A stretch of DNA of 64,000 bases, from contig JBPCJY010000236.1 of the NCBI GenBank assembly GCA_051004815.1, positions 1 through 64,000 of the forward strand, given 5' to 3'. The position numbers and the translations under genes are program-made. Numbering within the stretch: the first letter of the stretch is position 1; the number at the start of each line of letters is the position of its first letter. Source of the stretch: JBBQXY01 sp051004815. GTDB taxonomy: Bacteria > Chloroflexota > Ktedonobacteria > Ktedonobacterales > Ktedonobacteraceae. The notes beneath the pieces are model-generated. The model was not told where the DNA came from and ran no database searches. It was given only the letters and a program-made list of their open reading frames with translations. Shown here piece after piece: positions 16,838 to 24,597 of the stretch.

Positions 16838-16866
16838 ATGTCTTCGAGGAGTTATCAACCAAAGTT

Positions 16867-18729
16867 ATGCAGGTTTTAAATTCTATGACCCAAACAGATC
16901 ACACAGAACATCTCGTGAAACGCAACGACATCCGCAATGTCGCTATTATTGCCCACGTCGATCATGGCAAGACCACGCTCGTTGATGGACTGCTCAAGCA
17001 GAGCCACATCTTCCGCGAGAATCAGCATATGGGCGAATTGATTATGGATTCTAATGACCAGGAACGCGAACGGGGCATTACTATTCTGGCAAAAAATACC
17101 GCTATCATCTATAAGGGCATTAAAATCAATATTATTGATACACCGGGACATGCCGACTTTGGTGGTGAGGTTGAGCGCGTACTGAACATGGCCGATGGTT
17201 GTATTCTCCTCATCGACGCGGTAGAAGGCCCAATGCCGCAAACCCGCTTCGTCCTACAGAAAGCATTGGAGCTGAATCTACAGCCTATCGTGGTTATCAA
17301 CAAAATTGACCGTCGCGACGCACGCATTGAGCAAGTATCGGAATGGACGCAGGACCTGTTCCTGGAACTGGCAACCAGGGATACTCACCTGAATTTCCCC
17401 ATCCTCTACGCTGTTGGCCGCGATGGTGTTGCGATGTATCATCCAGATGACGAGCAACGCAACCTGGAACCGTTGTTTGAAACTATCGTTAACACTGTTC
17501 CTGCTCCTTTGGTCGATGCTGACGCTCCATTACAGATGCTCGTCGCCGCTCTCGACTATGATGATTACAAAGGCAAGTATGCTATTGGGCGCATCGTGCG
17601 CGGTCGCATAGCCCCAAACACCTTTGTGGCTCATATTAATCGCGATGGCGTAACCTCACGCCAGAAGATCAATCTCGTCCTAACCTATCGTGGCTTAAAT
17701 CGCGTGGAAGTTCCAGAAGCTCTGGCCGGCGATATTGTTGCTCTGACGGGTATCGCCAGCGCGAATATCGGTGAAACTATTGCTGACGTGGACTATCCCG
17801 AAGCGTTGCCCACCATCGCTATTACCGAGCCAACATTGCGTATGACCTTTGGTGTAAGCACAAGTCCCTATGCAGGCAGGGATGGCAAATTTCAAACATC
17901 TCGCCAGTTACGCGCTCGCCTCTATCGTGAATTGGAAACGAACGTCAGTTTGCGCGTTGTGGATGGTAGCACGCCCGATGAGTTTGTTGTTTCCGGTCGC
18001 GGAGAATTGCATCTTTCCGTGCTGATTGAAACCATGCGTCGTGAAGGGTATGAATTCCAGGTATCGCGTCCAGAGGTCATAACCCGTGAAGATGAAAACG
18101 GCAAGGTGCTGGAGCCAATTGAGCATTTAGTAATCGACACCAAAGATACCTATATTGGTGTGCTTACCGAAACGCTCGCCGCACGTAAAGCACAACTTGC
18201 TAACATGACCAACGACGGCTTAGGCAATGTACGCCTGGAATATCATATTCCAACCCGCGGTTTGATCGGGTTCCGCAATATCTTCCTGACCTTGACACAA
18301 GGTAATGGAGCTATGAGCAGTATTCTGATCGGCTTCGAGCCGTGGTTGGGCAAAATCGGCACAACACGGATGGGCGCGTTGATTGCCTCTGAAACTGGCA
18401 TGGCCGTCACCTATGGGCTGAACAACGCCCAACAGCGCGGTGACACTTTCATTGAACCAGGAACGCCCGTCTATGAAGGCATGATTGTTGGACTCAACGC
18501 CCGCCCAATGGATATGGTCGTCAATGTATGTAAAGAGAAACAGAAGACGAACGTGCGCTCCTCCACCTCAGATATTGCCGTGCGCTTAACACCGCCCATT
18601 CTCATGAGCCTGGAACAATCGCTTGACTTTATCAACAACGATGAACTCGTTGAGGTGACGCCACAAAACATTCGCTTGCGTAAACGGTACCTGACGCAAC
18701 ACGAGCGTGCTCGCGCTCGCGAGGATTAA
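16867..18729 (+). CDS. typA: Ribosome-associated GTPase TypA/BipA
   Basis: A 620-residue translational GTPase. G1 is 'AHVDHGKTT', G2 lies in 'RERGITI', G3 is 'DTPGHADF' and G4 is 'NKIDR'. The EF-G-like domain II, domains III/V ('SGRGELHLSVLIETMRREGY') and the BipA-specific C-terminal domain follow ('TRGLIGFRNIFLTLTQG'). It binds ribosomes and supports 50S assembly and stress growth. The start is either 16867 or the ATG at 16885; a GAGGAG site lies 15 bases before the first and 33 before the second. The length is typical. Confidence 0.95.
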   Translation: MQVLNSMTQTDHTEHLVKRNDIRNVAIIAHVDHGKTTLVDGLLKQSHIFRENQHMGELIMDSNDQERERGITILAKNTAIIYKGIKINIIDTPGHADFGGEVERVLNMADGCILLIDAVEGPMPQTRFVLQKALELNLQPIVVINKIDRRDARIEQVSEWTQDLFLELATRDTHLNFPILYAVGRDGVAMYHPDDEQRNLEPLFETIVNTVPAPLVDADAPLQMLVAALDYDDYKGKYAIGRIVRGRIAPNTFVAHINRDGVTSRQKINLVLTYRGLNRVEVPEALAGDIVALTGIASANIGETIADVDYPEALPTIAITEPTLRMTFGVSTSPYAGRDGKFQTSRQLRARLYRELETNVSLRVVDGSTPDEFVVSGRGELHLSVLIETMRREGYEFQVSRPEVITREDENGKVLEPIEHLVIDTKDTYIGVLTETLAARKAQLANMTNDGLGNVRLEYHIPTRGLIGFRNIFLTLTQGNGAMSSILIGFEPWLGKIGTTRMGALIASETGMAVTYGLNNAQQRGDTFIEPGTPVYEGMIVGLNARPMDMVVNVCKEKQKTNVRSSTSDIAVRLTPPILMSLEQSLDFINNDELVEVTPQNIRLRKRYLTQHERARARED

Positions 18730-18733
18730 CCTT

Positions 18734-18931
18734 TCAGTGGTCAACCATCTCGTCACGTTCCGCTAAATCAGCAAGCAAGAGCAGTACCTCGTACTCTTCA
18801 TGATATGTATCACAATGGCCCAGGTGGAAAGCTACCTGGGCCATTTCTTTGTCCGCCATCTCAACCAGGGGATATACAGGATGAGTGGCTTCATAATACT
18901 TGAAGCCGCACAACAGCCCTATTCTCGCCAT
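18734..18931 (-). CDS. Possible small protein downstream of the sigma-like gene
   Basis: A 65-codon frame that overlaps the end of the sigma-like gene by 13 bases and ends four bases from the convergent typA stop. The product is acidic and contains Cys and His residues ('GLLCGFKYYEATHPVYPLVE', 'FHLGHCDTYHEEYEVLL'), which could bind a metal. It lacks a good ribosome site, and the typA terminator hairpin lies inside it. Translational coupling would explain expression. I give it as possible only. Confidence 0.35.
   Translation of the reverse strand: MARIGLLCGFKYYEATHPVYPLVEMADKEMAQVAFHLGHCDTYHEEYEVLLLLADLAERDEMVDH
18814..18845 (+). terminator. Intrinsic terminator downstream of typA
   Basis: A 12-base exact stem (18814-18825 with 18834-18845), an eight-base loop and then TCTTTGT. 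It lies 85 bases after the typA stop, inside the possible small antisense gene. Confidence 0.55.
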
Positions 18932-19743
18932 GGACTCAACATCCGCACAACTTCAGGGTTTTTCCGCAAGGCTTTCACCGCTCTAAACTTCCGCATATAG
19001 ACCTCTTGCGCCGGTACACCTAAGACATGCGCCAACTCCTTCTCTTCCATTCCTGCCAGATAGAGAGAAAAGAGTACCTGCCGATACGATGAATTGCGCA
19101 ATGATAGAATAGCATGGATGAGAACTTGTTGCAATTGCTGAGCAATGACACCTTCTTCTGGATTATGATTACACTCATCAATGAGCTGTTCCCCATAGGT
19201 TTCTTTTCCCTCTTCTAACGAGTCATAACGATCATTCCGCAACCCATAGACAAATGCATGAGCATGGTGAATAGCAGCAGCTTGCGTCCAGCGAATAAAA
19301 GCTGTCGGGTCTTTGGGGCGAGCCGAAGGATTGCGTTCAAGGTTATGGAAGAGTTCAAATAGCGTTTGATTGAGAATATCATCTATTGCATCACTGCACT
19401 GCACTAGCTTTTGAGCATAACGGCAACTAGATAAAGCACGTTCCAGATACCGCCTCATGTTCTCATAAGCTCGATTGCGTCGTTCAGGCTCTCCTGAACT
19501 CCAGGCAGCATACAAAGCCCGGCTACAAATTTGAAAAGCCATACTCACTAGCACATCGTAACGCGTCCGCGCTTTCTCACACCCGTTCTCCTGTGTCAAC
19601 AGCTTATCTTGCCTCTCCCTCAACTCATGCATTACTTGCACTTTTAACATATCTACAGTGAGTAACCCTTGTCCATAGCCTTGAATAATCTGCTCAGCCG
19701 CTTTTCTGACTTGTGACATCAAATCATCGCCTTGTTCTATCAT
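18919..19743 (-). CDS. RNA polymerase sigma-factor-like protein (ECF-like)
   Basis: A 274-residue protein. A C-terminal sigma region 4-like HTH is clear at about residues 215-265 ('LSLRNSSYRQVLFSLYLAGM', 'EEKELAHVLGVPAQEVYMRK'). A region 2-like helical segment with 'AIDDILNQTLFELFHNLERN' and 'PTAFIRWTQAAAIHHAHAFV' lies before it. The N-terminal 80 residues are an extra helical domain not found in simple ECF factors. It is divergent from a tiny secreted peptide gene. Target promoters are unknown, and I see no anti-sigma gene unless the following small ORF is one. Confidence 0.7.
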   Translation of the reverse strand: MIEQGDDLMSQVRKAAEQIIQGYGQGLLTVDMLKVQVMHELRERQDKLLTQENGCEKARTRYDVLVSMAFQICSRALYAAWSSGEPERRNRAYENMRRYLERALSSCRYAQKLVQCSDAIDDILNQTLFELFHNLERNPSARPKDPTAFIRWTQAAAIHHAHAFVYGLRNDRYDSLEEGKETYGEQLIDECNHNPEEGVIAQQLQQVLIHAILSLRNSSYRQVLFSLYLAGMEEKELAHVLGVPAQEVYMRKFRAVKALRKNPEVVRMLSPWRE

Positions 19744-19899
19744 TTCCTTGTCCCTCGTGTATAATTAAAAACTTGTATTTATATAATTTAGTATACTATG
19801 TTAGATATTATTTTACAAGTTTATTATCTTCAATATTTTTATCATATATAAAATTGCTTCTTTATTTTGAAAGTTTTTAGTACTCCTTCACACCTACTA

Positions 19900-19951
19900 T
19901 TTAGATGGGTAAATGAGCCTATCTAAAAACGAGTAAGAAGATATTTACTCG
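19900..19951 (+). promoter_or_regulatory. Tandem hairpins before the small secreted peptide gene
   Basis: Arms TTTAGATGGG (19900-19909) and CCTATCTAAA (19918-19927) pair with one mismatch. The second hairpin, CGAGTAA (19930-19936) with TTACTCG (19945-19951), follows at once and ends ten bases before the ribosome site. They could be mRNA-stabilising or regulatory leader structures. Confidence 0.35.
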
Positions 19952-19975
19952 ACAAATTGTGGAAGGAGCGTATCC

Positions 19976-20170
19976 ATGGTTGCTACACTTAAAAGAGGGT
20001 ATGTCGTCGTAGCATTGGTTGTTGTTTTATTGGCAAGTATGGCCGGATTGACAATGAGAACGGGAATGGCTGCACCACTGCACCATACTTCAGTCATCCA
20101 AACCACCCAGCAGTCCACGGCTTCCAGACCTCGTATCGAATGTCCTCCACCGCCGTACAATTGTGGCTAG
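19976..20170 (+). CDS. Small secreted peptide with Cys-Pro-rich tail
   Basis: A 64-residue product preceded by a strong GGAAGGAG site. Residues 5-33 form a signal peptide (K-R, then 'VVVALVVVLLASMAGL', with 'GMAAP' as the likely cleavage region). The mature part is about 30 residues and ends in 'IECPPPPYNCG', with two Cys that could form a disulfide. A strong terminator follows, so it is an independent short transcript. I do not recognise a family. A signalling or antimicrobial peptide is possible but unproven. Confidence 0.65.
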   Translation: MVATLKRGYVVVALVVVLLASMAGLTMRTGMAAPLHHTSVIQTTQQSTASRPRIECPPPPYNCG

Positions 20171-20225
20171 GTCTGCTGACGTATAGGTTTCTGCTCAGCT
20201 TCGCGGCGCACTATCAATGACGAAA

Positions 20226-20260
20226 CAAGCCAATCTTCGGAAGATTGGCTTGTTTGTTTA
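20226..20260 (+). terminator. Intrinsic terminator after the small peptide gene
   Basis: A 12-base exact stem (20226-20237 with 20241-20252), a three-base loop, followed by TTTGTTTA. Strong match to a rho-independent terminator. Confidence 0.8.
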
Positions 20261-20341
20261 TGCCGAGAAACTCCTAACCTCTTTTAAGCATCCCCTGCAT
20301 ATGATATGATTAAGGAGAAGGCATCTGACGGAGTAAGCAGC

Positions 20342-20605
20342 ATGAGTAAAGCAAAAGAGGCGGTACCGCCACAAGTGACGTTCTATACCAAGGTAGGTTG
20401 TCACTTATGCGAAGAGGCGCGTGATATGCTTGATGACATCGCCGCACAGACCAATTACGAACTTACCGAGATTGATATTCGTAGTAACACCGTGCTATTT
20501 GAGCAGTATCGCTATCGTATACCCGTTATTATCATTGATAATGAGACAGTGATTGAAGGGCGTATCGAGTTTCGAGACCTGGCACAAGCCTTTCACCTGC
20601 GTTAA
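20342..20605 (+). CDS. Glutaredoxin/thioredoxin-like protein (DUF836 family)
   Basis: An 87-residue thioredoxin-fold protein from the ATG at 20342, with GGAG eight bases upstream; an earlier in-frame ATG at 20306 adds 12 residues. The redox motif is 'TKVGCHLCEEARDML' (CxxC) and the cis-Pro strand is 'YRIPVIIIDNETVIEG'. Such proteins are small thiol-disulfide oxidoreductases of unknown partner. It lies 46 bases before the DUF2085 membrane protein gene and may share its transcript. Confidence 0.85.
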   Translation: MSKAKEAVPPQVTFYTKVGCHLCEEARDMLDDIAAQTNYELTEIDIRSNTVLFEQYRYRIPVIIIDNETVIEGRIEFRDLAQAFHLR

Positions 20606-20651
20606 CTTTTCTTGCAAGACATTCTCTGTTCAAAAAATAAGGAAAACTTCT

Positions 20652-21218
20652 ATGGCACAACAACAGGTCAAACAGGGGCAGCAAGCGGGAGCAGTTTTTT
20701 CTCCCGCCACAAAGCAAGCATTTGAGCGAGCTATCCAGTTATCCGGCGAATTTTTGCTCAAGTACTGGGCTACCATCGTTATGGTTGTGCTTGGCTCTAT
20801 TGTTGGCACTGCCCTCGCTATTCCATTTCTTTCGTACTTTGGCCTTGATGCTATTGCCAAACCGCTCTTCTTTTCGCTGCATTTTGTCTGTGCACAGGTA
20901 CCTTCTCATTCTTTCTACATCTTTGGCCACCAGCTTGGTTTATGTGAGCGCAATTTCGCAATCTACGCTTCGATGTTCCTGGGCAGCTTCGTCTTTGTCA
21001 TGAGCAAGAAACGCTTGCCGGGATTGCCGTGGTGGCTCTGGATTCTCTTGCTCCTGCCCATGGCATGGGATGGTATCACACAAATGTTTGGCTTGCGCGA
21101 GAGTACCATGGAATTACGCTTGTTGACAGGCTGCCTTTTTGGGCTGGCCAATATCTGGTTTGTGCTTCCGCTCATTCAGAAAACCCTCGACGAAACTCCT
21201 GCTGTGACACGACACTAG
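20652..21218 (+). CDS. DUF2085 family membrane protein
   Basis: A 188-residue integral membrane protein, started at the ATG at 20652 behind AAGGA rather than at 20553 inside the preceding gene. It has about four hydrophobic segments ('YWATIVMVVLGSIVGTALAI', 'IYASMFLGSFVFVMS', 'WWLWILLLLPMAWDGITQMF'). The family hallmark is a Cys/His-rich loop, seen as 'CAQVPSHSFYIFGHQLGLCE' before a helix. This region probably binds a metal or is redox active. The function is not known. The upstream CxxC protein may act with it. Confidence 0.8.
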   Translation: MAQQQVKQGQQAGAVFSPATKQAFERAIQLSGEFLLKYWATIVMVVLGSIVGTALAIPFLSYFGLDAIAKPLFFSLHFVCAQVPSHSFYIFGHQLGLCERNFAIYASMFLGSFVFVMSKKRLPGLPWWLWILLLLPMAWDGITQMFGLRESTMELRLLTGCLFGLANIWFVLPLIQKTLDETPAVTRH

Positions 21219-21299
21219 AACAGAGCGTCATACTACGCTATAATCACGCGGGTACGTGTAAAACAAGATCACCATTGTAGCAGAAAACGATAGAACTTT

Positions 21300-22844
21300 A
21301 TGCACGATCAAGCAGAGACAAAAACGACGTTCGCCGTCACCACCCTGGGCTGCAAAGTTAACCAGGCCGATACCGATGCCATCAGTGAACAGATGAGCCT
21401 TGCTGGCTTTGAGCAACGCGACTTTAACGCGGTCGCCGATGTCTATATCGTCAACACCTGTACGGTAACTCACCTGGGCGACCGTAGCTCGCGCAACCTT
21501 ATTAGTCAGGCCCATCGCCGCCATCCCACCGCGCTCCTTGTCGTTACCGGTTGCTATGCAGAGCTGAACCCCACGGCAGTAGCTGCATTGCCGGGCGTTG
21601 ATCTGGTAGTGGGCAATCGCGGCAAAGATACCCTGGTTGACACTATTAAAGAACAATACCAAACGGGCAAACAGCAGCAACTACCACTACAAGACCTTTC
21701 AGACACTCAGTCACAAGTACCTGAAGAACAGCAGAAAAATCAAACACTTGCCGGAACAATACCTTTTGTTCATAGGGAAAGCACATTGCCGCTCTTGCCG
21801 TTGGATACACAACATATTGGCAGTGACAGCGAACTGGTAATTGACGCAACAGAGGAGGAACCACAGCCTGATAACCCCGCACGGCTCTCGCCATTTACGC
21901 CATCAGCACACATAACTGTGCCGTCTTCATCATCTGCCAGCGCAAAATTACTTTCGCGCACACGCGTACAGATGAAGGTACAGGATGGCTGCGATAATCG
22001 CTGCACCTATTGCATCGTTCCCTACGTGCGTGGAGGTTCTCGCAGTCGTAGTATCGCCTCTGTGGTCGAGCATGTGCAGCGTAAGGCACGCACAGGCTTC
22101 CAGGAAATTGTACTGACAGGTATCCACCTGGGCGACTATCATCCAGAAGGAGATAAAAAGCGCGATCTTGGCGACCTCATCACGGCATTATTGCATGAAA
22201 CCGATATGCCACGCATCCGTGTCTCATCGCTGGAGCCAGAGGATTTTCGCTTAGAGTGGCTGGAATTGTGGCAAAATCCACGGCTGTGTCGTCACTTCCA
22301 CCTGCCGATGCAAAGCGGCTCAGATGCCATTTTACGACGCATGGCTCGCCGCTATTCCAGTTCGCGTTATCACACGATCATCGCCACCGCCAAACAGCTC
22401 ATTCCGGGAGTCGCCATCAGCACCGATATCATCACGGGCTTCCCTGGCGAGAGCGACGATGATTTTGAGCAAACATACCAACTTGCCAATAGCCTGCAAT
22501 TCGCTAAAGCTCATATCTTCCGCTTTTCCCCGCGCCAGGGAACGGCGGCAGCACGCATGAAAGGGCAAATAAAGGACGAAATCAAAAAAGCTCGCAGCGC
22601 ACGCTTACTCACCCTGAACGATGAACACAGCCGCCTCTTCCGGCAGCAATTTTCAGGTGTTACCACACAAGTGCTAATCGAGGATTTTAAGCACGCACAT
22701 TGGGAAGGGTTGACCGACAATTATCTGCGTGTTGAAGTAGATGGTCTACCCGAGGCAGAAACGCGAAACTGGCAAAACACACTGGTACGCGTCCGCTTAT
22801 CACATCTAGTCGATGACGGTATCGCTGGCATCGTGGCGGATTAA
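21300..22844 (+). CDS. mtaB: tRNA methylthiotransferase (MtaB-like radical SAM enzyme)
   Basis: A 514-residue radical-SAM methylthiotransferase. The N-terminal UPF0004 domain carries the cluster Cys in 'TLGCKVNQAD', 'NTCTV' and 'TGCYAE'. The radical SAM domain has the CxxxCxxC motif 'CDNRCTYC', then 'VLTGIHLGDYH' and 'STDIITGFPGESDDDF'. A C-terminal TRAM-like region follows. The 'GCKVNQAD' start fits MtaB, which converts t6A37 to ms2t6A37 in tRNA, better than MiaB. About 95 residues of polar, low-complexity sequence (near residues 120-215) are inserted between the first two domains, explaining the unusual length. Confidence 0.88.
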   Translation: MHDQAETKTTFAVTTLGCKVNQADTDAISEQMSLAGFEQRDFNAVADVYIVNTCTVTHLGDRSSRNLISQAHRRHPTALLVVTGCYAELNPTAVAALPGVDLVVGNRGKDTLVDTIKEQYQTGKQQQLPLQDLSDTQSQVPEEQQKNQTLAGTIPFVHRESTLPLLPLDTQHIGSDSELVIDATEEEPQPDNPARLSPFTPSAHITVPSSSSASAKLLSRTRVQMKVQDGCDNRCTYCIVPYVRGGSRSRSIASVVEHVQRKARTGFQEIVLTGIHLGDYHPEGDKKRDLGDLITALLHETDMPRIRVSSLEPEDFRLEWLELWQNPRLCRHFHLPMQSGSDAILRRMARRYSSSRYHTIIATAKQLIPGVAISTDIITGFPGESDDDFEQTYQLANSLQFAKAHIFRFSPRQGTAAARMKGQIKDEIKKARSARLLTLNDEHSRLFRQQFSGVTTQVLIEDFKHAHWEGLTDNYLRVEVDGLPEAETRNWQNTLVRVRLSHLVDDGIAGIVAD

Positions 22845-22927
22845 GTTGAAATCCACTGACCGCAAACAATGCCTCTGCCCTTTCATTATGTCAAGTTCAC
22901 AATCGTTGCTGGAGGGACAACCAACTC

Positions 22928-23482
22928 GTGACAGAAGTGAAAATAACGATCAGACAAGCGACACCCGATGATGCTTTGGGCATCGCGAAAGTCCATGTCA
23001 ATACTTGGCGTTCAACCTATCGTGGTATCGTACCATCAACCTTTTTAGACAGAATGTCGTACGAAGAGGGAGAGAAACGCTGGCGCAGTCGTTTGAATGA
23101 TGCTCAGACAGAAGGGAAGGCTGCCTTTTTCGTTGCTGAAGATGAACCTGGCCACATCGTTGGTTTTATCGCTGGCGGATACAATCGCGACAACGACCCC
23201 GTGTATAACAGCGAATTATTCGCCATTTACATTCTGCAAGAGTACCACGGTCAAGGGATTGGTCGGCGTCTCGCCCGAATGTTCGTTGAAAAATTGCTCA
23301 CGATGGGTATCGACTCCATGCTGTTATGGGTCTTTACCGTGAATCCGGCCCGCAAATTCTATGAAGCACTGGGCGGACAACTGGTACGAGCAAGCGACTT
23401 TGAGGTTGAAGGTGTAACCATCGACGAAGTAGCTTATGGATGGTTGGACATTCGGACGCTATTAGAGGAGCCTCGTCCATGA
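22928..23482 (+). CDS. GNAT family N-acetyltransferase
   Basis: A 184-residue protein that starts with GTG behind GGAGGG. The GNAT fold is visible: 'ITIRQATPDDALGIAKVHVN' at the N-terminus, the acetyl-CoA loop 'LQEYHGQGIGRRLARMFVEK' (Q/RxxGxG/A form), and 'LWVFTVNPARKFYEALGGQL'. It transfers an acetyl group to an amine substrate that cannot be inferred. Its stop overlaps the start of the Vgb-like gene (ATGA), indicating translational coupling. Confidence 0.9.
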   Translation: MTEVKITIRQATPDDALGIAKVHVNTWRSTYRGIVPSTFLDRMSYEEGEKRWRSRLNDAQTEGKAAFFVAEDEPGHIVGFIAGGYNRDNDPVYNSELFAIYILQEYHGQGIGRRLARMFVEKLLTMGIDSMLLWVFTVNPARKFYEALGGQLVRASDFEVEGVTIDEVAYGWLDIRTLLEEPRP

Positions 23483-24576
23483 CGTATCGCATGCTGTCGC
23501 TCAGTTGTCTCGTAATCCTGGCACTATTCCTTGTTGCCTGTACGGATACTACCACCACTGCTACCGGCAACACCAGTACGCAGCCTACATCGCTCCAGAA
23601 GATTACCGCTACGGGCAGCTTCCGGGAGTTCTCACTGCCACAAACAAATAGTGGCTTGATGCGTCCAGCCATTGACCACGAAGGGCGCATCTGGTTCGGC
23701 GAAATGGGGCACAACTATCTTGGCGTCTTTGACCCACACACTCATACGTTTCAACAAAAAACACCGCCGCATGGGAAGAATGGTGTCATGGGTATCCTGG
23801 TGGGGCCAGATGATAGCATCTGGTTCGCCGAGCAATACGCCAACTATATCGGGCACTATATCCCAAGCACGGGTACATATCGTATCTATAGCTTGCCTAC
23901 CCTGACAGTACCTGATCCCAGCGATAGCAGCAAAACACTCACCTTACCCAGTGCGCCCAACGATATTGCCCAGGATCGCCACGGTACTATCTGGTTCACG
24001 GAGCTAAACGCGGACGCCCTTGGTCGTCTTGACCCACGCACCAGTCTTGTTCAACAATACCCGCTCTCGCCAACGAAAAGCGTGCAAAAACTCGCTCCCT
24101 ACGGTGTGACCGTTGACCCTTCCGGGATGGTCTGGTTTACCGAATCAAGTAACGATCATGTTGGTCGTCTCGACCCGACCACTGGTCGTATACAGTTTTT
24201 TACCATGCCCGGCCCTGGCTACCCTTTAATGGAGATTGCCAGTGACCCACAAGGCACCATCTGGATAACCTCGTTTACTTCCGGCCTACTGCTCAGCCTT
24301 CATCCACAAACGGGAACATTCACACCTTACTTTGCTCCGTTTAGCGGAAGTGCCGCTGGCGGTATCTATGGCCTCACTATCGCTCCTGACGGTGCGATAT
24401 GGGTGGCAATGACCGCCGAAAACACGATAGCACGTCTTGATACTGCCACCAACCGCTTTGCATACTACGCCATTCCCACCGCGTCCAGCCTACCACTGGG
24501 GCTGATGATGGACGCCAACCATACGCTATGGTTCACGGAATCCGGCAGCGATAAAATTGCTATGCTCAAGCCATAA
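23479..24576 (+). CDS. Vgb-like beta-propeller lipoprotein
   Basis: A 365-residue exported lipoprotein from the ATG at 23479. The signal peptide ends in the lipobox 'LVAC' and is followed by a Thr-rich linker. The body is a seven-bladed propeller with repeats of the form 'IWFAEQYANYIGHY', 'IWFTELNADALGRLDP' and 'VWFTESSNDHVGRLDP', typical of virginiamycin B lyase and NHL-like proteins. Whether it is a streptogramin lyase is doubtful: most such proteins in soil bacteria are uncharacterised, and this one is a surface lipoprotein. It overlaps the acetyltransferase gene by four bases. Confidence 0.82.
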   Translation: MTYRMLSLSCLVILALFLVACTDTTTTATGNTSTQPTSLQKITATGSFREFSLPQTNSGLMRPAIDHEGRIWFGEMGHNYLGVFDPHTHTFQQKTPPHGKNGVMGILVGPDDSIWFAEQYANYIGHYIPSTGTYRIYSLPTLTVPDPSDSSKTLTLPSAPNDIAQDRHGTIWFTELNADALGRLDPRTSLVQQYPLSPTKSVQKLAPYGVTVDPSGMVWFTESSNDHVGRLDPTTGRIQFFTMPGPGYPLMEIASDPQGTIWITSFTSGLLLSLHPQTGTFTPYFAPFSGSAAGGIYGLTIAPDGAIWVAMTAENTIARLDTATNRFAYYAIPTASSLPLGLMMDANHTLWFTESGSDKIAMLKP

Positions 24577-24597
24577 GCATTGGTAATGAGAGCTACA

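Noticed and set aside
23479..24576. Annotation as a streptogramin-inactivating Vgb lyase
   Set aside because: The propeller matches, but the lipoprotein signal, Thr-rich linker and lack of any resistance context make the antibiotic role unsupported.
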